A program made the translations under genes and the position numbers. The notes beneath the pieces were generated by a model. That model did not search any database. It was not told where the DNA came from and worked only from the letters and a program-made list of their open reading frames with translations. From Chlamydiales bacterium (GTDB lineage: Bacteria > Chlamydiota > Chlamydiia > Chlamydiales > JARBTQ01), in contig JARBTQ010000002.1 of assembly GCA_029240075.1 (NCBI GenBank), positions 1 through 64,000 on the forward strand: 64,000 bases of DNA, written 5' to 3'. Below are positions 31,317 through 41,424 of the stretch, piece after piece (position 1 is the first letter of the stretch; each line of letters starts with the position of its first letter).

Positions 31317-31658
31317 AAGTTATGTCTATTCCCTAATAATGTAAAGTAAACATTTCGCCCATATACTTTATCTTAAAAAGGAAAAGGGATAACGTTTACG
31401 TTTAGCTATGGTTAATTTGTTTTCTTCGAGAGAATTATATAATATGATTCTAACGATTTAATGGGAAGAAAAGAATCCTTAAGTAGCAAATTATATTTAA
31501 TTACTTTTGTATATTGCAGCAATTGAACGTTTAAGGAAAGTTTAGTTCTCGGAACCCGCAATGAAAGAAAAAATTGGATTTCTAATCGCTAGTATGGTCT
31601 GATGAGTTTTATATTGAGAAAAAATATCAAATCGTATCACTGGTTTAAGGGTGACTTT

Positions 31659-32348
31659 ATGCAAACGAAAAAAAACTTATTCTGGAATACAGCAAAGGGG
31701 TGCCTACTTTCAGCTAAACTTTTACTTATGACTAGCTGTAGTATGTCTTATATTAGTTCAAACCCTACGGAGTATACTACGACTATTCCTGCCGAGCCTA
31801 TTTTTACTTCTCATCCGCGTGATACAGCAAAACTCGGGGAAGCAGGGGAAAAGTATTTAAAGAGAGATGGTGGGTTGTTAGAAGATCGTAGCCATTATAA
31901 GCCCAAAGAGGATGAAACCTATCACTCTTATAAATCTAGGTTGTTTAATACCCTTTCATTGCAAGATTATGAATTGCAACAATTGCAAAGAGCTTTAGAG
32001 CATAAACAAGATGCTTTAGTGGATCTTAAGCAACAGCTTTTAGTTCTACAGGAAAAACAAGTAGGATTACGATTAGCAATAGCTTCGCTTAGCCCCGAAC
32101 AAAGCCAAACCACTTTTTCCAATAGTCTCTTTGCTAGATATCAAATCCAACCAGGAGATACTTTACAAAAAATCTCTTCCAATAAATTTAATACGTATAG
32201 AGCCTGGTTAGCAATTTATAGGTTCAATTTCGAAAAATTACCTAATGGCCCTAATCGTATTCAGCCTGGGACTTGGATTGTGATTCCAAAAATTAATTTA
32301 GAAAGGGATCTATTGCTGCATCGGCAATTTTTAGATAATAAAAATTAA
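31659..32348 (+). CDS. LysM-domain lipoprotein
   Basis: Lipobox-like LLLMTSC; LysM YQIQPGDTLQKISSNKFNTYRAWLAIYRFN; internal ATG of ORF 31602 chosen as start. Confidence 0.75.
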   Translation: MQTKKNLFWNTAKGCLLSAKLLLMTSCSMSYISSNPTEYTTTIPAEPIFTSHPRDTAKLGEAGEKYLKRDGGLLEDRSHYKPKEDETYHSYKSRLFNTLSLQDYELQQLQRALEHKQDALVDLKQQLLVLQEKQVGLRLAIASLSPEQSQTTFSNSLFARYQIQPGDTLQKISSNKFNTYRAWLAIYRFNFEKLPNGPNRIQPGTWIVIPKINLERDLLLHRQFLDNKN

Positions 32349-32444
32349 GGTATTGTTAATAGTTTTAGATTGTTTTGACTTTTACTTTTTTTAAAACTAC
32401 AATTTAATTTTAAAATGGAATTTGATCTTGCCCAAGGCTATTTA

Positions 32445-33680
32445 ATGAAGAAGAAATTATCACTGAGAGACTTAAAACTTTCTGAACAAAAGGTTTTAAT
32501 GCGAGTAGATTTTAATGTTCCTTTGAATGAGCAAGGGGAAATTATCGATGATACTCGTATAAAAGCAGCTATTCCTTCTATACAGTATATATTAGACCAA
32601 GGGGCTTCATTAATCATAGTTAGTCATTTAGGTCGACCCAAGGGGAAACAATTAGATTTAAGCTTAGCTCCTTGTGCACAAAGGTTAGCTGACTTATTAA
32701 AAAAAACGGTTAACTTTGCTCCTGATTGTTGCGGTCAAGTTGTCCAGGAGATGGCTGCTAAGCTTAAGCCTGGGCAGATTTTGATGCTAGAAAACCTCCG
32801 TTTCTACAAGGAAGAGGAGGAGCCGACTTTGAATCCACATTTTGCTAAAGAATTAGCCTCTTTAGCGGATCTTTATGTTAATGATGCTTTTGGAACAGCT
32901 CATAGATCCCATTCTTCGACAGCTGTAATAACACAGTACTTTCCTGGGCGAGCAGCTAGTGGCTTTTTAATGGATCAAGAGATCGAATTCTTAGGGCATG
33001 CTATTTTGGAGCCGAAACGCCCTTTTTACGCTATAGTAGGTGGAAAGAAAGTCTCTTCCAAGTTAGGAATTCTTCGCTCCTTATTGGGAAAAGTAGATGG
33101 ATTGTTTATTGGGGGAGGAATGGCTTACACTTTCATGCTAGCAAAAGGGATTTCGATAGGTAATTCTATTTGTGAACCGGAACTGATTGATTCAGCAAAA
33201 GAGATTATGCAAATTTGTTTTGAAAGAAAAATTAAGCTTGTATTGCCCGTTGACGTTCAAGCAGCAAATCAATTTAGCAATGAAGCAACTGTAAGGCTTG
33301 TAAATTTATATCAAGGGGGAATCCCTGATGGATATGAGGGTATGGACTTAGGTCCTGAAAGCATTAGACAATTTATTGATGGCTTGAAAGGTGCAGCAAC
33401 TATTTTATGGAATGGACCATTGGGAGTAGCTGAATTTCCTAGGTTTAGCCAAGGAACGCAAACCATTGCTAAAGCCTTAGCAGCTTCTTCTGCTGTTACC
33501 GTAGTTGGTGGAGGAGATTCTATCGCTGCAATCCAAGCTGCTGGAATTGCTAATCAAATTACTCATATATCAACTGGTGGCGGAGCTTCCCTTGAGTTTA
33601 TTGAATATGGGACCTTACCAGGGATTGAGGCTTTATCTGATATTTCAGAATATACAGAGCTAGCCTGTAGTACCATTTAA
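32445..33680 (+). CDS. pgk: Phosphoglycerate kinase (ORF opens at 32415)
   Basis: RVDFNVPLNEQGEIIDDTRIKAAIPSIQYIL; VSHLGRPKG; GGGDSIAAI; STGGGASLEF. Confidence 0.97.
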   Translation: MKKKLSLRDLKLSEQKVLMRVDFNVPLNEQGEIIDDTRIKAAIPSIQYILDQGASLIIVSHLGRPKGKQLDLSLAPCAQRLADLLKKTVNFAPDCCGQVVQEMAAKLKPGQILMLENLRFYKEEEEPTLNPHFAKELASLADLYVNDAFGTAHRSHSSTAVITQYFPGRAASGFLMDQEIEFLGHAILEPKRPFYAIVGGKKVSSKLGILRSLLGKVDGLFIGGGMAYTFMLAKGISIGNSICEPELIDSAKEIMQICFERKIKLVLPVDVQAANQFSNEATVRLVNLYQGGIPDGYEGMDLGPESIRQFIDGLKGAATILWNGPLGVAEFPRFSQGTQTIAKALAASSAVTVVGGGDSIAAIQAAGIANQITHISTGGGASLEFIEYGTLPGIEALSDISEYTELACSTI

Positions 33681-33841
33681 TTAAATCTCTCTTTGAACAT
33701 ATCCAATAAGGAATTATTAAGCTTTACTTTATTAAAATAGTAAAATGCTTGATATTTCCTTAATATCTCTTTGCTTGAGAGATTCCAATGAATTCTTTAT
33801 TATAGTTCCTTCCAGATAAATTTATTAAAAAGGATATAGGC

Positions 33842-34705
33842 ATGGGTGCAAGTGGTTGTCCATTAGGAGCTCATACTTCTGCAGCGGGAGGAGCTTATTG
33901 TGCTATTCTTGAAGGACAAAAAATAGGAGCAACTACAATACAATTCTTTACGAGTAACCAAAAGCGATGGCAAGGTAAGCCTCTTTCAGATAAAGATATT
34001 CAGCTATGGAAAGATGCAGTAGATCAGGCTGGCTTTACACATATTATGAGTCACGATAGTTATTTGATTAATCTAGGATCTCCAAAGGAAGAGGGATTAC
34101 AGAAAAGCCGTATTGCTTTTCATGAAGAGGTTGAGCGCTGTTTACAGCTAGGAGTTGATTATCTCAACTTTCACCCTGGTGTAGCATTAGATGGCACAGT
34201 AGAGGAATGTTTAGATACAATAGTTGCAAGTCTATTACCTTTACAAGGTGTTTTAGAAAATGGTAAGACGAGACTTTTACTTGAAACTACTGCTGGACAG
34301 GGGACATGTGTAGGACGTAGTTTTAATGAGTTAGGTTACATCATCGAAAGAGTTAAAGGCCACATTCCTATAGGGGTATGTATAGATACCTGTCATATTT
34401 TTGTAGCTGGATACGATATTCGTACTGCCACAGGATGGGAGGCTGTACTTGCCGAATTTGAAAAGGTAGTTGGTTTAGAGCATCTTTATGCTTTTCACGT
34501 AAATGATTCAATCAAAGGATTAGGAACTAGAGTTGATCGTCATGCCCCTTTGGGGAAAGGGGAAATCGGATTAGAAAGTTTTAAAGTTCTTATGAGCCAC
34601 CCTAAAACACGCCATTTACCAAAATTTTTGGAAACTCCTGGAGGTGTAGAGGAATGGCCCCAAGAAATAGCTTTACTGCGGGAATATGAAAAGCAAGTGA
34701 TTTAA
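33842..34705 (+). CDS. nfo: Endonuclease IV
   Basis: LGAHTSAAGG, NFHPGVALDG, GVCIDTCHIFVAGYDI, HVNDS..GTRVDRHAPLGKGEIG. Confidence 0.95.
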   Translation: MGASGCPLGAHTSAAGGAYCAILEGQKIGATTIQFFTSNQKRWQGKPLSDKDIQLWKDAVDQAGFTHIMSHDSYLINLGSPKEEGLQKSRIAFHEEVERCLQLGVDYLNFHPGVALDGTVEECLDTIVASLLPLQGVLENGKTRLLLETTAGQGTCVGRSFNELGYIIERVKGHIPIGVCIDTCHIFVAGYDIRTATGWEAVLAEFEKVVGLEHLYAFHVNDSIKGLGTRVDRHAPLGKGEIGLESFKVLMSHPKTRHLPKFLETPGGVEEWPQEIALLREYEKQVI

Positions 34706-34739
34706 AGTTTTTATGAGAAAATAGGAATAAAAAGAGACT

Positions 34740-36146
34740 ATGCGAACAAAAATTTATGAAATTAGACATGCCAGAGATCAAGGTCTCTCATTAGTTGGTC
34801 AAAAAATCACAATTAAAGGCTGGATTCGTACTTTAAGGGATCAAAAGGCTTTTACATTTGTGGAAGTTAATGATGGATCGACGTTGTCTAATTTACAAGT
34901 CATTGTTAATAATACTATTAATGGTTACGAAGAGGTATTAAAAAGAGCATCTACCGGAGCTTCTGTTGTAGTTTTAGGAACTCTTGTTGCAAGCCCTGGT
35001 AAAAATCAAGCTGTGGAGCTACAGGCAGAGAGCATGGAAGTGATTGGATTATGTGATCCTGAAACTTACCCACTTCAAAAGAAAAGACACTCTTTAGAGT
35101 TTTTAAGGACAATTGCTCACCTACGCCCTCGTACAAACACCATAGGTGCTGTTACGCGTGTTAGAAACGCTTTAGCCTATGCAACACACCGTTTTTTTCA
35201 AGAAAAAGGGTTCCTTTATCTTCATACACCTATTATTACAGCATCTGATTGTGAAGGTGCGGGTAAAATGTTTCAAGTCACAACCTTGATGGAATCTGGT
35301 ACATTGCCTCTAAATGAGCAAAAGCAAATCGACTACAAAAAAGATTTTTTTGAAACACCAGCTTATTTAACAGTCTCGGGGCAACTTAACGGCGAGATCT
35401 ATGCCTGTGCTCTTTCCGATGTTTATACCTTTGGCCCTACCTTCCGTGCTGAGAATTCAAATACTTCACGTCATCTAGCCGAGTTTTGGATGATTGAACC
35501 AGAAATGGCATTCGCTGATATTCATGACAACATGGATATGGCAGAAGCTTACCTTCAATACTGTGTAAAGTATGCACTTGAAAATTGTCAAGAAGATCTA
35601 GCCTTTTTCAACGAGTGGGTTGAGAAAGGATTACTTGAAAAATTACAGCAAGTTGCGAGCTCACCTTTCAAACGTGTGACTTATACTGAAGCTGTAAATA
35701 TTTTACAGGAAGCTAAAGTCCAATTTGAGTATCCAGTAAAATGGGGGGATGATTTGCAATCAGAACATGAGCGCTATTTAACAGAGACTTATTTCAAATC
35801 TCCAGTTATTGTAACTGGCTATCCTAAAGAGATTAAAGCCTTTTACATGCGGGAGAATGAGGATCAAAAGACTGTAGCAGCTATGGATGTTTTGGTCCCT
35901 GGTATCGGTGAGATTATTGGGGGAAGCCAACGTGAAGAGCGCCTTGATGTGCTTGAGGCTAAATTAGAAGCTCACGATCTCCCTAAAGAAGCCTATTGGT
36001 GGTATTTAGAATTGCGTAAATATGGTAGCGTGCCTCATGCAGGTTTTGGATTGGGATTTGAGCGTTTAGTACGCTTTGTCACAGGTATGGAAAATATTCG
36101 AGATGTAATCCCTTTCCCTCGTTATCCAGGAAATGCTTCATTCTAA
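34740..36146 (+). CDS. asnS: Asparaginyl-tRNA synthetase
   Basis: [58 protein letters not shown]. Confidence 0.96.
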   Translation: MRTKIYEIRHARDQGLSLVGQKITIKGWIRTLRDQKAFTFVEVNDGSTLSNLQVIVNNTINGYEEVLKRASTGASVVVLGTLVASPGKNQAVELQAESMEVIGLCDPETYPLQKKRHSLEFLRTIAHLRPRTNTIGAVTRVRNALAYATHRFFQEKGFLYLHTPIITASDCEGAGKMFQVTTLMESGTLPLNEQKQIDYKKDFFETPAYLTVSGQLNGEIYACALSDVYTFGPTFRAENSNTSRHLAEFWMIEPEMAFADIHDNMDMAEAYLQYCVKYALENCQEDLAFFNEWVEKGLLEKLQQVASSPFKRVTYTEAVNILQEAKVQFEYPVKWGDDLQSEHERYLTETYFKSPVIVTGYPKEIKAFYMRENEDQKTVAAMDVLVPGIGEIIGGSQREERLDVLEAKLEAHDLPKEAYWWYLELRKYGSVPHAGFGLGFERLVRFVTGMENIRDVIPFPRYPGNASF

Positions 36147-36170
36147 AGCTAGCAAATAAAATCAAAAATA

Positions 36171-36187
36171 GCCCCTAAGATAGGGGC
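36171..36187 (+). terminator. Hairpin downstream of asnS
   Basis: GCCCCTA-AGA-TAGGGGC followed by T-rich sequence. Confidence 0.6.
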
Positions 36188-36232
36188 GTTCTCTAATTTT
36201 CTTATTAATTTTAACACAATAATTTTATATAT

Positions 36233-37309
36233 ATGTCATTTAATATAAATAATGGAAAACCTTTTAATTATTTGGAAGGGGCTTCACCTAAATCTAAATC
36301 AGACGAAAAAATAGCGTTTTCTGAGTTAGACGAAAATAACTTAACACTGAAAAAAAATATTCAAAGAACAAAAAGTTTTAAGGATTTTGGCAAGGCTACA
36401 CTTACAAAAATTTTTGGAGAATCTACTCATGTACCTTCAGAGAGTCACTCTCTACAAAGAAGTAAAAGTTCTATAGGTCGTTTTTTAAATAAAGCTGCCC
36501 CTTCATTTACAGTGTTGACTTGGAATATCTCTTGTCAGGAGGGAGGTCAGCTCGAAAAACGTATAAATTCTATAATCCAACAAATCTTGAAAACAGAAGC
36601 TGACATAGTTGTTCTTCAAGAAGTGACTCCAAATGCTTGTAATTTGATAAGAGAACACAAAGGTGTAAAGAAAATGTATCCTAGGTGCACTAAGACTTTA
36701 GGCAATTTTTCTTTTAGCTCTTCCCCATTAACAGGCAAAAAAGCTATAGATACAACAGAAAAGTTAGATATTATTCTTATGGAGAAAAATCAAAAATTTG
36801 CTTTCATAGGAGATTTAGGAGTGAATACAGATTGCAAAGCAATTATAACCTATTATTCTGACTTACAGTTAAATATTTTAGCTACTCACTTCAAAGCACT
36901 AGACCTGGAACAAGGAAAAACTGGTATAGAAAAAATAAAGAAAGAAATTTTAGTTAGCAGTCCTAAGGAGACCTTAACTATGCAAATTGTTATGGGATCG
37001 TTTGTTAATTGGAATTCACAGTTAGATGAAGCTATGAAAAATCAAGGAAGTTCCTATGTTGATGCCTGGGAAATTTTATCGCCTGAGCATAAGCATGTGG
37101 CTAGAGCCAATAAAGAAGGTTATACCTACGACCCTGAAATAAATGGTATGGCAATATCTACACAAGAGCGTTCTGATAGAATATACTATACACCTTCCGG
37201 AAATTGGCAACCTGAAGATGCTGCATTGATTGGAACAGAATCAATTGAAGAGGGTTTATGGGCTTCTACCCACTTTGGATTGGCTGTCACTTTTCGTAAA
37301 GTCTCGTAA
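36233..37309 (+). CDS. Endonuclease/exonuclease/phosphatase (EEP) superfamily protein, divergent active site
   Basis: FTVLTWNISCQEGGQLEKRINSIIQQILKTEADIVVLQEVTPNA; LNILATHFKA. Confidence 0.7.
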   Translation: MSFNINNGKPFNYLEGASPKSKSDEKIAFSELDENNLTLKKNIQRTKSFKDFGKATLTKIFGESTHVPSESHSLQRSKSSIGRFLNKAAPSFTVLTWNISCQEGGQLEKRINSIIQQILKTEADIVVLQEVTPNACNLIREHKGVKKMYPRCTKTLGNFSFSSSPLTGKKAIDTTEKLDIILMEKNQKFAFIGDLGVNTDCKAIITYYSDLQLNILATHFKALDLEQGKTGIEKIKKEILVSSPKETLTMQIVMGSFVNWNSQLDEAMKNQGSSYVDAWEILSPEHKHVARANKEGYTYDPEINGMAISTQERSDRIYYTPSGNWQPEDAALIGTESIEEGLWASTHFGLAVTFRKVS

Positions 37310-37351
37310 GCATAAAATAGGATAAGCGCAACAGATAGGAGCTAAAAGATC

Positions 37352-38752
37352 ATGGAAAGAACCTCTTTACTAGGAATAATCATAGGCCTATGCCTAGCCT
37401 TCAATAGTCATCTATTTTCGATCGAAGGGGAAATTGTTGTACAGCTTGGTAGACAAAAAGTCTTAAAACCTACTTATGTAGCGCCAGTGAAATCTTCTTC
37501 TGACCATAACTCCTCCTATCTGTTGCAAGTACAAAAGATTATGGAATTTGATTTTAATCATAATGGGTCTACAGTTGTTATTCCAGGTGACTATGATAAA
37601 AAAATGTTACTGGAACAACAGATACAAGCAGGACGTTATGAGATTAATCCATGGCGTAACCAAAAAGTAAAATATGTCATTGCTCCTGAGTTAGCGGATG
37701 GAAAACTGTCAGCTTTAATAATATCTGTAAACGATATGTATGCTAGAAAAGTAGGCTCTGTTCCTGTTTCAGGTCAGTTAAAGGATGATCGTCGCCAAAT
37801 CCACAAGCTATCAGATATGGTTTACAAGGCTTTATTCAATTCGGAGGGTATTGCTACTACAAGAATACTTTATACAGTCAAAGTTACCGATGATAAAGAC
37901 CCAAAGAAATGGTGGGCAGAAGTATGGGAAGCGGATTATGATGGGGGTAATCCCCGTTTTATTACTCGTGAACATGCCCTTGTAGTGACACCTGTGTACC
38001 TTCCTCCTCAAGCAGGGCTAGCAGGAAGTTGCCTTTACGTCTCTTATCGTATAGGACAACCAAAGATTTTTATAACAGCTTTAAAAGACGGAAAAGGGGA
38101 AAGGTTTTCTACTTTACGTGGAAATCAGCTTATGCCTACGGTTTCTCCTCAAAGAGATAAATTTGCTTTTATATGCGATGCCAATGGAAATCCAGACCTA
38201 TACATTCAAGACTTTGACCCTAACCGTGGTCTTATAGGAAAGCCTCATTTGCTATTTACGGCACGTAATGCAGCTCAAGGTTCCCCTACATTTAGTCCAG
38301 ATGGCCAATCCATGGTTTTTGTTTCAAATAAAGATGGCGTTCCTCGTCTCTATCTCATGCAAATACCATCCTCTAATCGACTTGTTCAACCCAATTCCGT
38401 TAAGCTTATTACTAGAAAAAGTCGTGATAATACAAGTCCAGCTTGGTCTCCAGATGGAAAAAAAATTGCTTACAGCGCTAAAAGCCAAGGGATCAGACAG
38501 ATATGGCTTTATGACTTAGAAACTGGGCAAGAGCAGGAATTGACAACAGGTGGTGAAAATAAAGAAAATCCTACCTGGGCTCCCAATAGCGTTCATATAG
38601 CCTTTAATACTGCAATGCCACAATCAAGTGAGATTTATATTACCGATATTTATGGATCAAAACCAGTGAAAATTACTGTGGGTAGTGGTGAAAAGCGATT
38701 CCCTTGTTGGGAACCACGTAACAAGCATGACTCATTAGCAGTTAATCAATAA
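37352..38752 (+). CDS. tolB: TolB-like beta-propeller protein
   Basis: FSPDGQSMVFVSNKDGVPRLYLM; TSPAWSPDGKKIAYSAKSQGIRQIWLYDLETGQEQELT. Confidence 0.9.
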   Translation: MERTSLLGIIIGLCLAFNSHLFSIEGEIVVQLGRQKVLKPTYVAPVKSSSDHNSSYLLQVQKIMEFDFNHNGSTVVIPGDYDKKMLLEQQIQAGRYEINPWRNQKVKYVIAPELADGKLSALIISVNDMYARKVGSVPVSGQLKDDRRQIHKLSDMVYKALFNSEGIATTRILYTVKVTDDKDPKKWWAEVWEADYDGGNPRFITREHALVVTPVYLPPQAGLAGSCLYVSYRIGQPKIFITALKDGKGERFSTLRGNQLMPTVSPQRDKFAFICDANGNPDLYIQDFDPNRGLIGKPHLLFTARNAAQGSPTFSPDGQSMVFVSNKDGVPRLYLMQIPSSNRLVQPNSVKLITRKSRDNTSPAWSPDGKKIAYSAKSQGIRQIWLYDLETGQEQELTTGGENKENPTWAPNSVHIAFNTAMPQSSEIYITDIYGSKPVKITVGSGEKRFPCWEPRNKHDSLAVNQ

Positions 38753-38756
38753 ATCT

Positions 38757-39764
38757 ATGAAAATTCATTCCAATAAAGAGTACTATAAACAAATTGTATG
38801 GATTACAGAATCTGGTTGTCCCAGACTTTTCATGGCTCCTATGGAGGGTGTAGGAGATCAGTTTTTTCGAGCTGCTATTTCCGCTGTAGGGGGAATGGAT
38901 GAAATTTGTACAGAATTTTTTAGAGTACCTACTAATGCACATGTAGTTAGTCTAGCTTCTAAGTATCATGCAGACGAATTAAAGGGGCGTGATCTAGCAG
39001 TACAAATCATGGGACAAGATCCTACCTTAATGGCAGATATGGCCTATCACCTATGGCAACGTGGAGCCCCTCGGATTGAACTTAATTGTGGTTGTCCTTC
39101 TAACATTGTAGTGGGGCGAGGCGCAGGCTCCAGTTTGCTTAAAAGCCCTTCTCTGCTAAATCAAATTGCTACTGCGATAGTAAAGGCGGTAGGGTGCCCT
39201 GTTTCACTGAAAATGAGAACAGGTTATAATGACACCTCATTGTTTAGGGAAAATATATTTGCAGCACAAGAAAGTGGAATTGCTTTTCTTACTATTCATG
39301 CTCGTACACGTGCTCAAAGATATGAAGGACAAGCTAACTGGGATTATATTGCCGAGGCTAAGCAATTACTATCAATTCCTATTATTGGGAATGGGGATGT
39401 CGTCAAGGCGGAGGATGTAAAGAGATTATTGCAACATACACAGTGCGATGGCGTTATGATTGGACGTGGTGCCGTTATGAGTCCCTGGTTGTTTCATGAA
39501 ATTAGGTTATACTTTTCTAATCAACCTTTTGAAAATCATTGGTACTATTTAGAACAGTTCTTAAATGTCTATAGTTTACAGCTATCAAATTGTCCCTATT
39601 CTACGCAGATCAATAAGTGGAAGCAAATGATTAATTATTTATTTCAGCTACATTCTACCTTGCAGGATGAGCGTCATCAGCTTCTACGCTTTCCTTTTAA
39701 AAACCCTCAAGAGTTGTTTGAAAAATTATTTTCTATATTAAAAAAATATTATAAGAGCGCTTAA
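38757..39764 (+). CDS. dus: tRNA-dihydrouridine synthase
   Basis: MAPMEGVGDQFFRAA; RIELNCGCPSNIVVGRGAGSSLL; LKMRTGYND; IPIIGNGDV. Confidence 0.92.
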   Translation: MKIHSNKEYYKQIVWITESGCPRLFMAPMEGVGDQFFRAAISAVGGMDEICTEFFRVPTNAHVVSLASKYHADELKGRDLAVQIMGQDPTLMADMAYHLWQRGAPRIELNCGCPSNIVVGRGAGSSLLKSPSLLNQIATAIVKAVGCPVSLKMRTGYNDTSLFRENIFAAQESGIAFLTIHARTRAQRYEGQANWDYIAEAKQLLSIPIIGNGDVVKAEDVKRLLQHTQCDGVMIGRGAVMSPWLFHEIRLYFSNQPFENHWYYLEQFLNVYSLQLSNCPYSTQINKWKQMINYLFQLHSTLQDERHQLLRFPFKNPQELFEKLFSILKKYYKSA

Positions 39765-39803
39765 AAATATATGTAAAGCCACTTACATAATAAATATTTA
39801 TGA

Positions 39804-40101
39804 AGATTGTTTGATAAATTACTAACAGGGGAAAAGCCCGATTCAACTTATGCAATAAATTGTTTATAGATATGATGCGTTACTGGAACTTGCAGAAGGT
39901 GCAAAAGGAGCCGCTATAGCGAATATAGAACAAAGTGGGGAAATATCTAAGATTTCTAAATCTGGAGGTTGTAGCGGTAAATAGGAAATATAGGGATAGA
40001 TTTGAATGATCCACAATCTATTAAACAATATGAAATTATGCTACCCACCTACATTTTCAATAACAAAATGCAGAACAAAACATATAAACTCTAACTTAAT
40101 G
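39804..40101 (+). pseudogene. Probable gene remnant in three frames
   Basis: RLFDKLLTGEKPDSTYAINCL* / YRYDALLELAEGAKGAAIANIEQSGEISKISKSGGCSGK* / GNIGIDLNDPQSIKQYEIMLPTYIFNNKMQNKTYKL* read consecutively by frame shifts. Confidence 0.4.
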
Positions 40102-40115
40102 CGAACATGAGCTTT

Positions 40116-41339
40116 TTAGCTGTGCATCAAAAAATAACGATATACAAGTTGCCCGCTAGAATGCAGGGTATCTGCTATGCGACTGCGATAATAGAGAGCT
40201 TCTCTTACATAAATCTTATAGTTAGGTGATAGTAAACCAGCTCCTGTGTGAGCAGCGTATTTAGTTTTACATCCCCAGTCAATTTCAAATAAATCCCCTA
40301 CATGACCACCCTCTCCACTAAAATGGGGGACAAAGTCCCCCGTTGTATTAAAGGTTTTGACATCTGTAACTGGGTGACCTTGCTTATGTAAAGCACTGAG
40401 CTGCTCTAAAGCTACAGAAGTTTCCTTATCATTACCGGGTGTATCAAAAGCGTAAACTTCTTGTATCTGAGTTGGAAAAGTAATTGCTGCGTATTTTGCT
40501 ACAGCTCCCCCAAGACTATGTCCAAAGAATACAATTGGATGTGATGAGGATATTCCTGTGCAAATCTCTAGCAAATCTTCGAGCTTTTCTTTCCCCCCCT
40601 GTTTAAAGAATGCATCATGTCCTACATTAGTTGTTGATAAGGTGGCAACAACTCCATTCCAAGATTCTCTACTACTAGGAGCAAGAGAATTTCCTCTAGC
40701 CGCAATGTAAATAGGGGCTTCTTTATTTTCGCCAGCAACTGGAAGATAGAGATCTAAAACTAAACCTTTTGCGATAATATGCGTTTCTACTATGTACTGA
40801 GCAAGATTTATCGAATTGGGGGTTTGGCCTGTGCATTGTATATAGGGGATTCGTAATTCTCTTCCTGGTGTATTGTTGAAAAAAGAAGCTTTTACCTCTC
40901 CATCACGATACACTAAAAGCTTACTAATAACCTGTCCAATAGTAGCTCTAAATAAGTTGACTTGAGAGAGTTGGGGCTTTTCAATTAGAAATGGTGATGG
41001 AGTTAAAGGAAATGCTTTCAATTTTTCAAAAATTGCTTTAATCTCTGTTAACTCCTTACGAATAAAGTCAGGGCTAGTTAAGAGAACAGCTCGTAAAGAA
41101 AGGGGTATCGTTCTCAAGTACAGGGGAAATTCTAAATTATGACTAAAATTGATTTCGGAAAGAGAGTTAGTTTCTTTTATAGAGCTATTTATAGGGTCCT
41201 TACTTAAAAAATGGGATATTAGCGAAAGCGCCTTTTTAGTGACGTGCTGATTTAGCGAAGATTCTACCTGTAACGGGTTCGATTCCGCAAAATGCAGGGG
41301 TTTGGCCCATAAAAAATCTTTTATAGTAAGGCGTTTCAT
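40116..41339 (-). CDS. Class 3 lipase-like alpha/beta hydrolase
   Basis: PIVFFGHSLGGAVAKYAAITFPTQIQEVYAFDTPG (GHSLG nucleophile elbow). Confidence 0.75.
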   Translation of the reverse strand: MKRLTIKDFLWAKPLHFAESNPLQVESSLNQHVTKKALSLISHFLSKDPINSSIKETNSLSEINFSHNLEFPLYLRTIPLSLRAVLLTSPDFIRKELTEIKAIFEKLKAFPLTPSPFLIEKPQLSQVNLFRATIGQVISKLLVYRDGEVKASFFNNTPGRELRIPYIQCTGQTPNSINLAQYIVETHIIAKGLVLDLYLPVAGENKEAPIYIAARGNSLAPSSRESWNGVVATLSTTNVGHDAFFKQGGKEKLEDLLEICTGISSSHPIVFFGHSLGGAVAKYAAITFPTQIQEVYAFDTPGNDKETSVALEQLSALHKQGHPVTDVKTFNTTGDFVPHFSGEGGHVGDLFEIDWGCKTKYAAHTGAGLLSPNYKIYVREALYYRSRIADTLHSSGQLVYRYFLMHS

Positions 41340-41424
41340 AATTTATTTAACTTTTAAGTTTCTTAATTTATCTATTATAGTTTTTTAGATATTAAATCAA
41401 TTAATTATATAAATTTTATATGAT

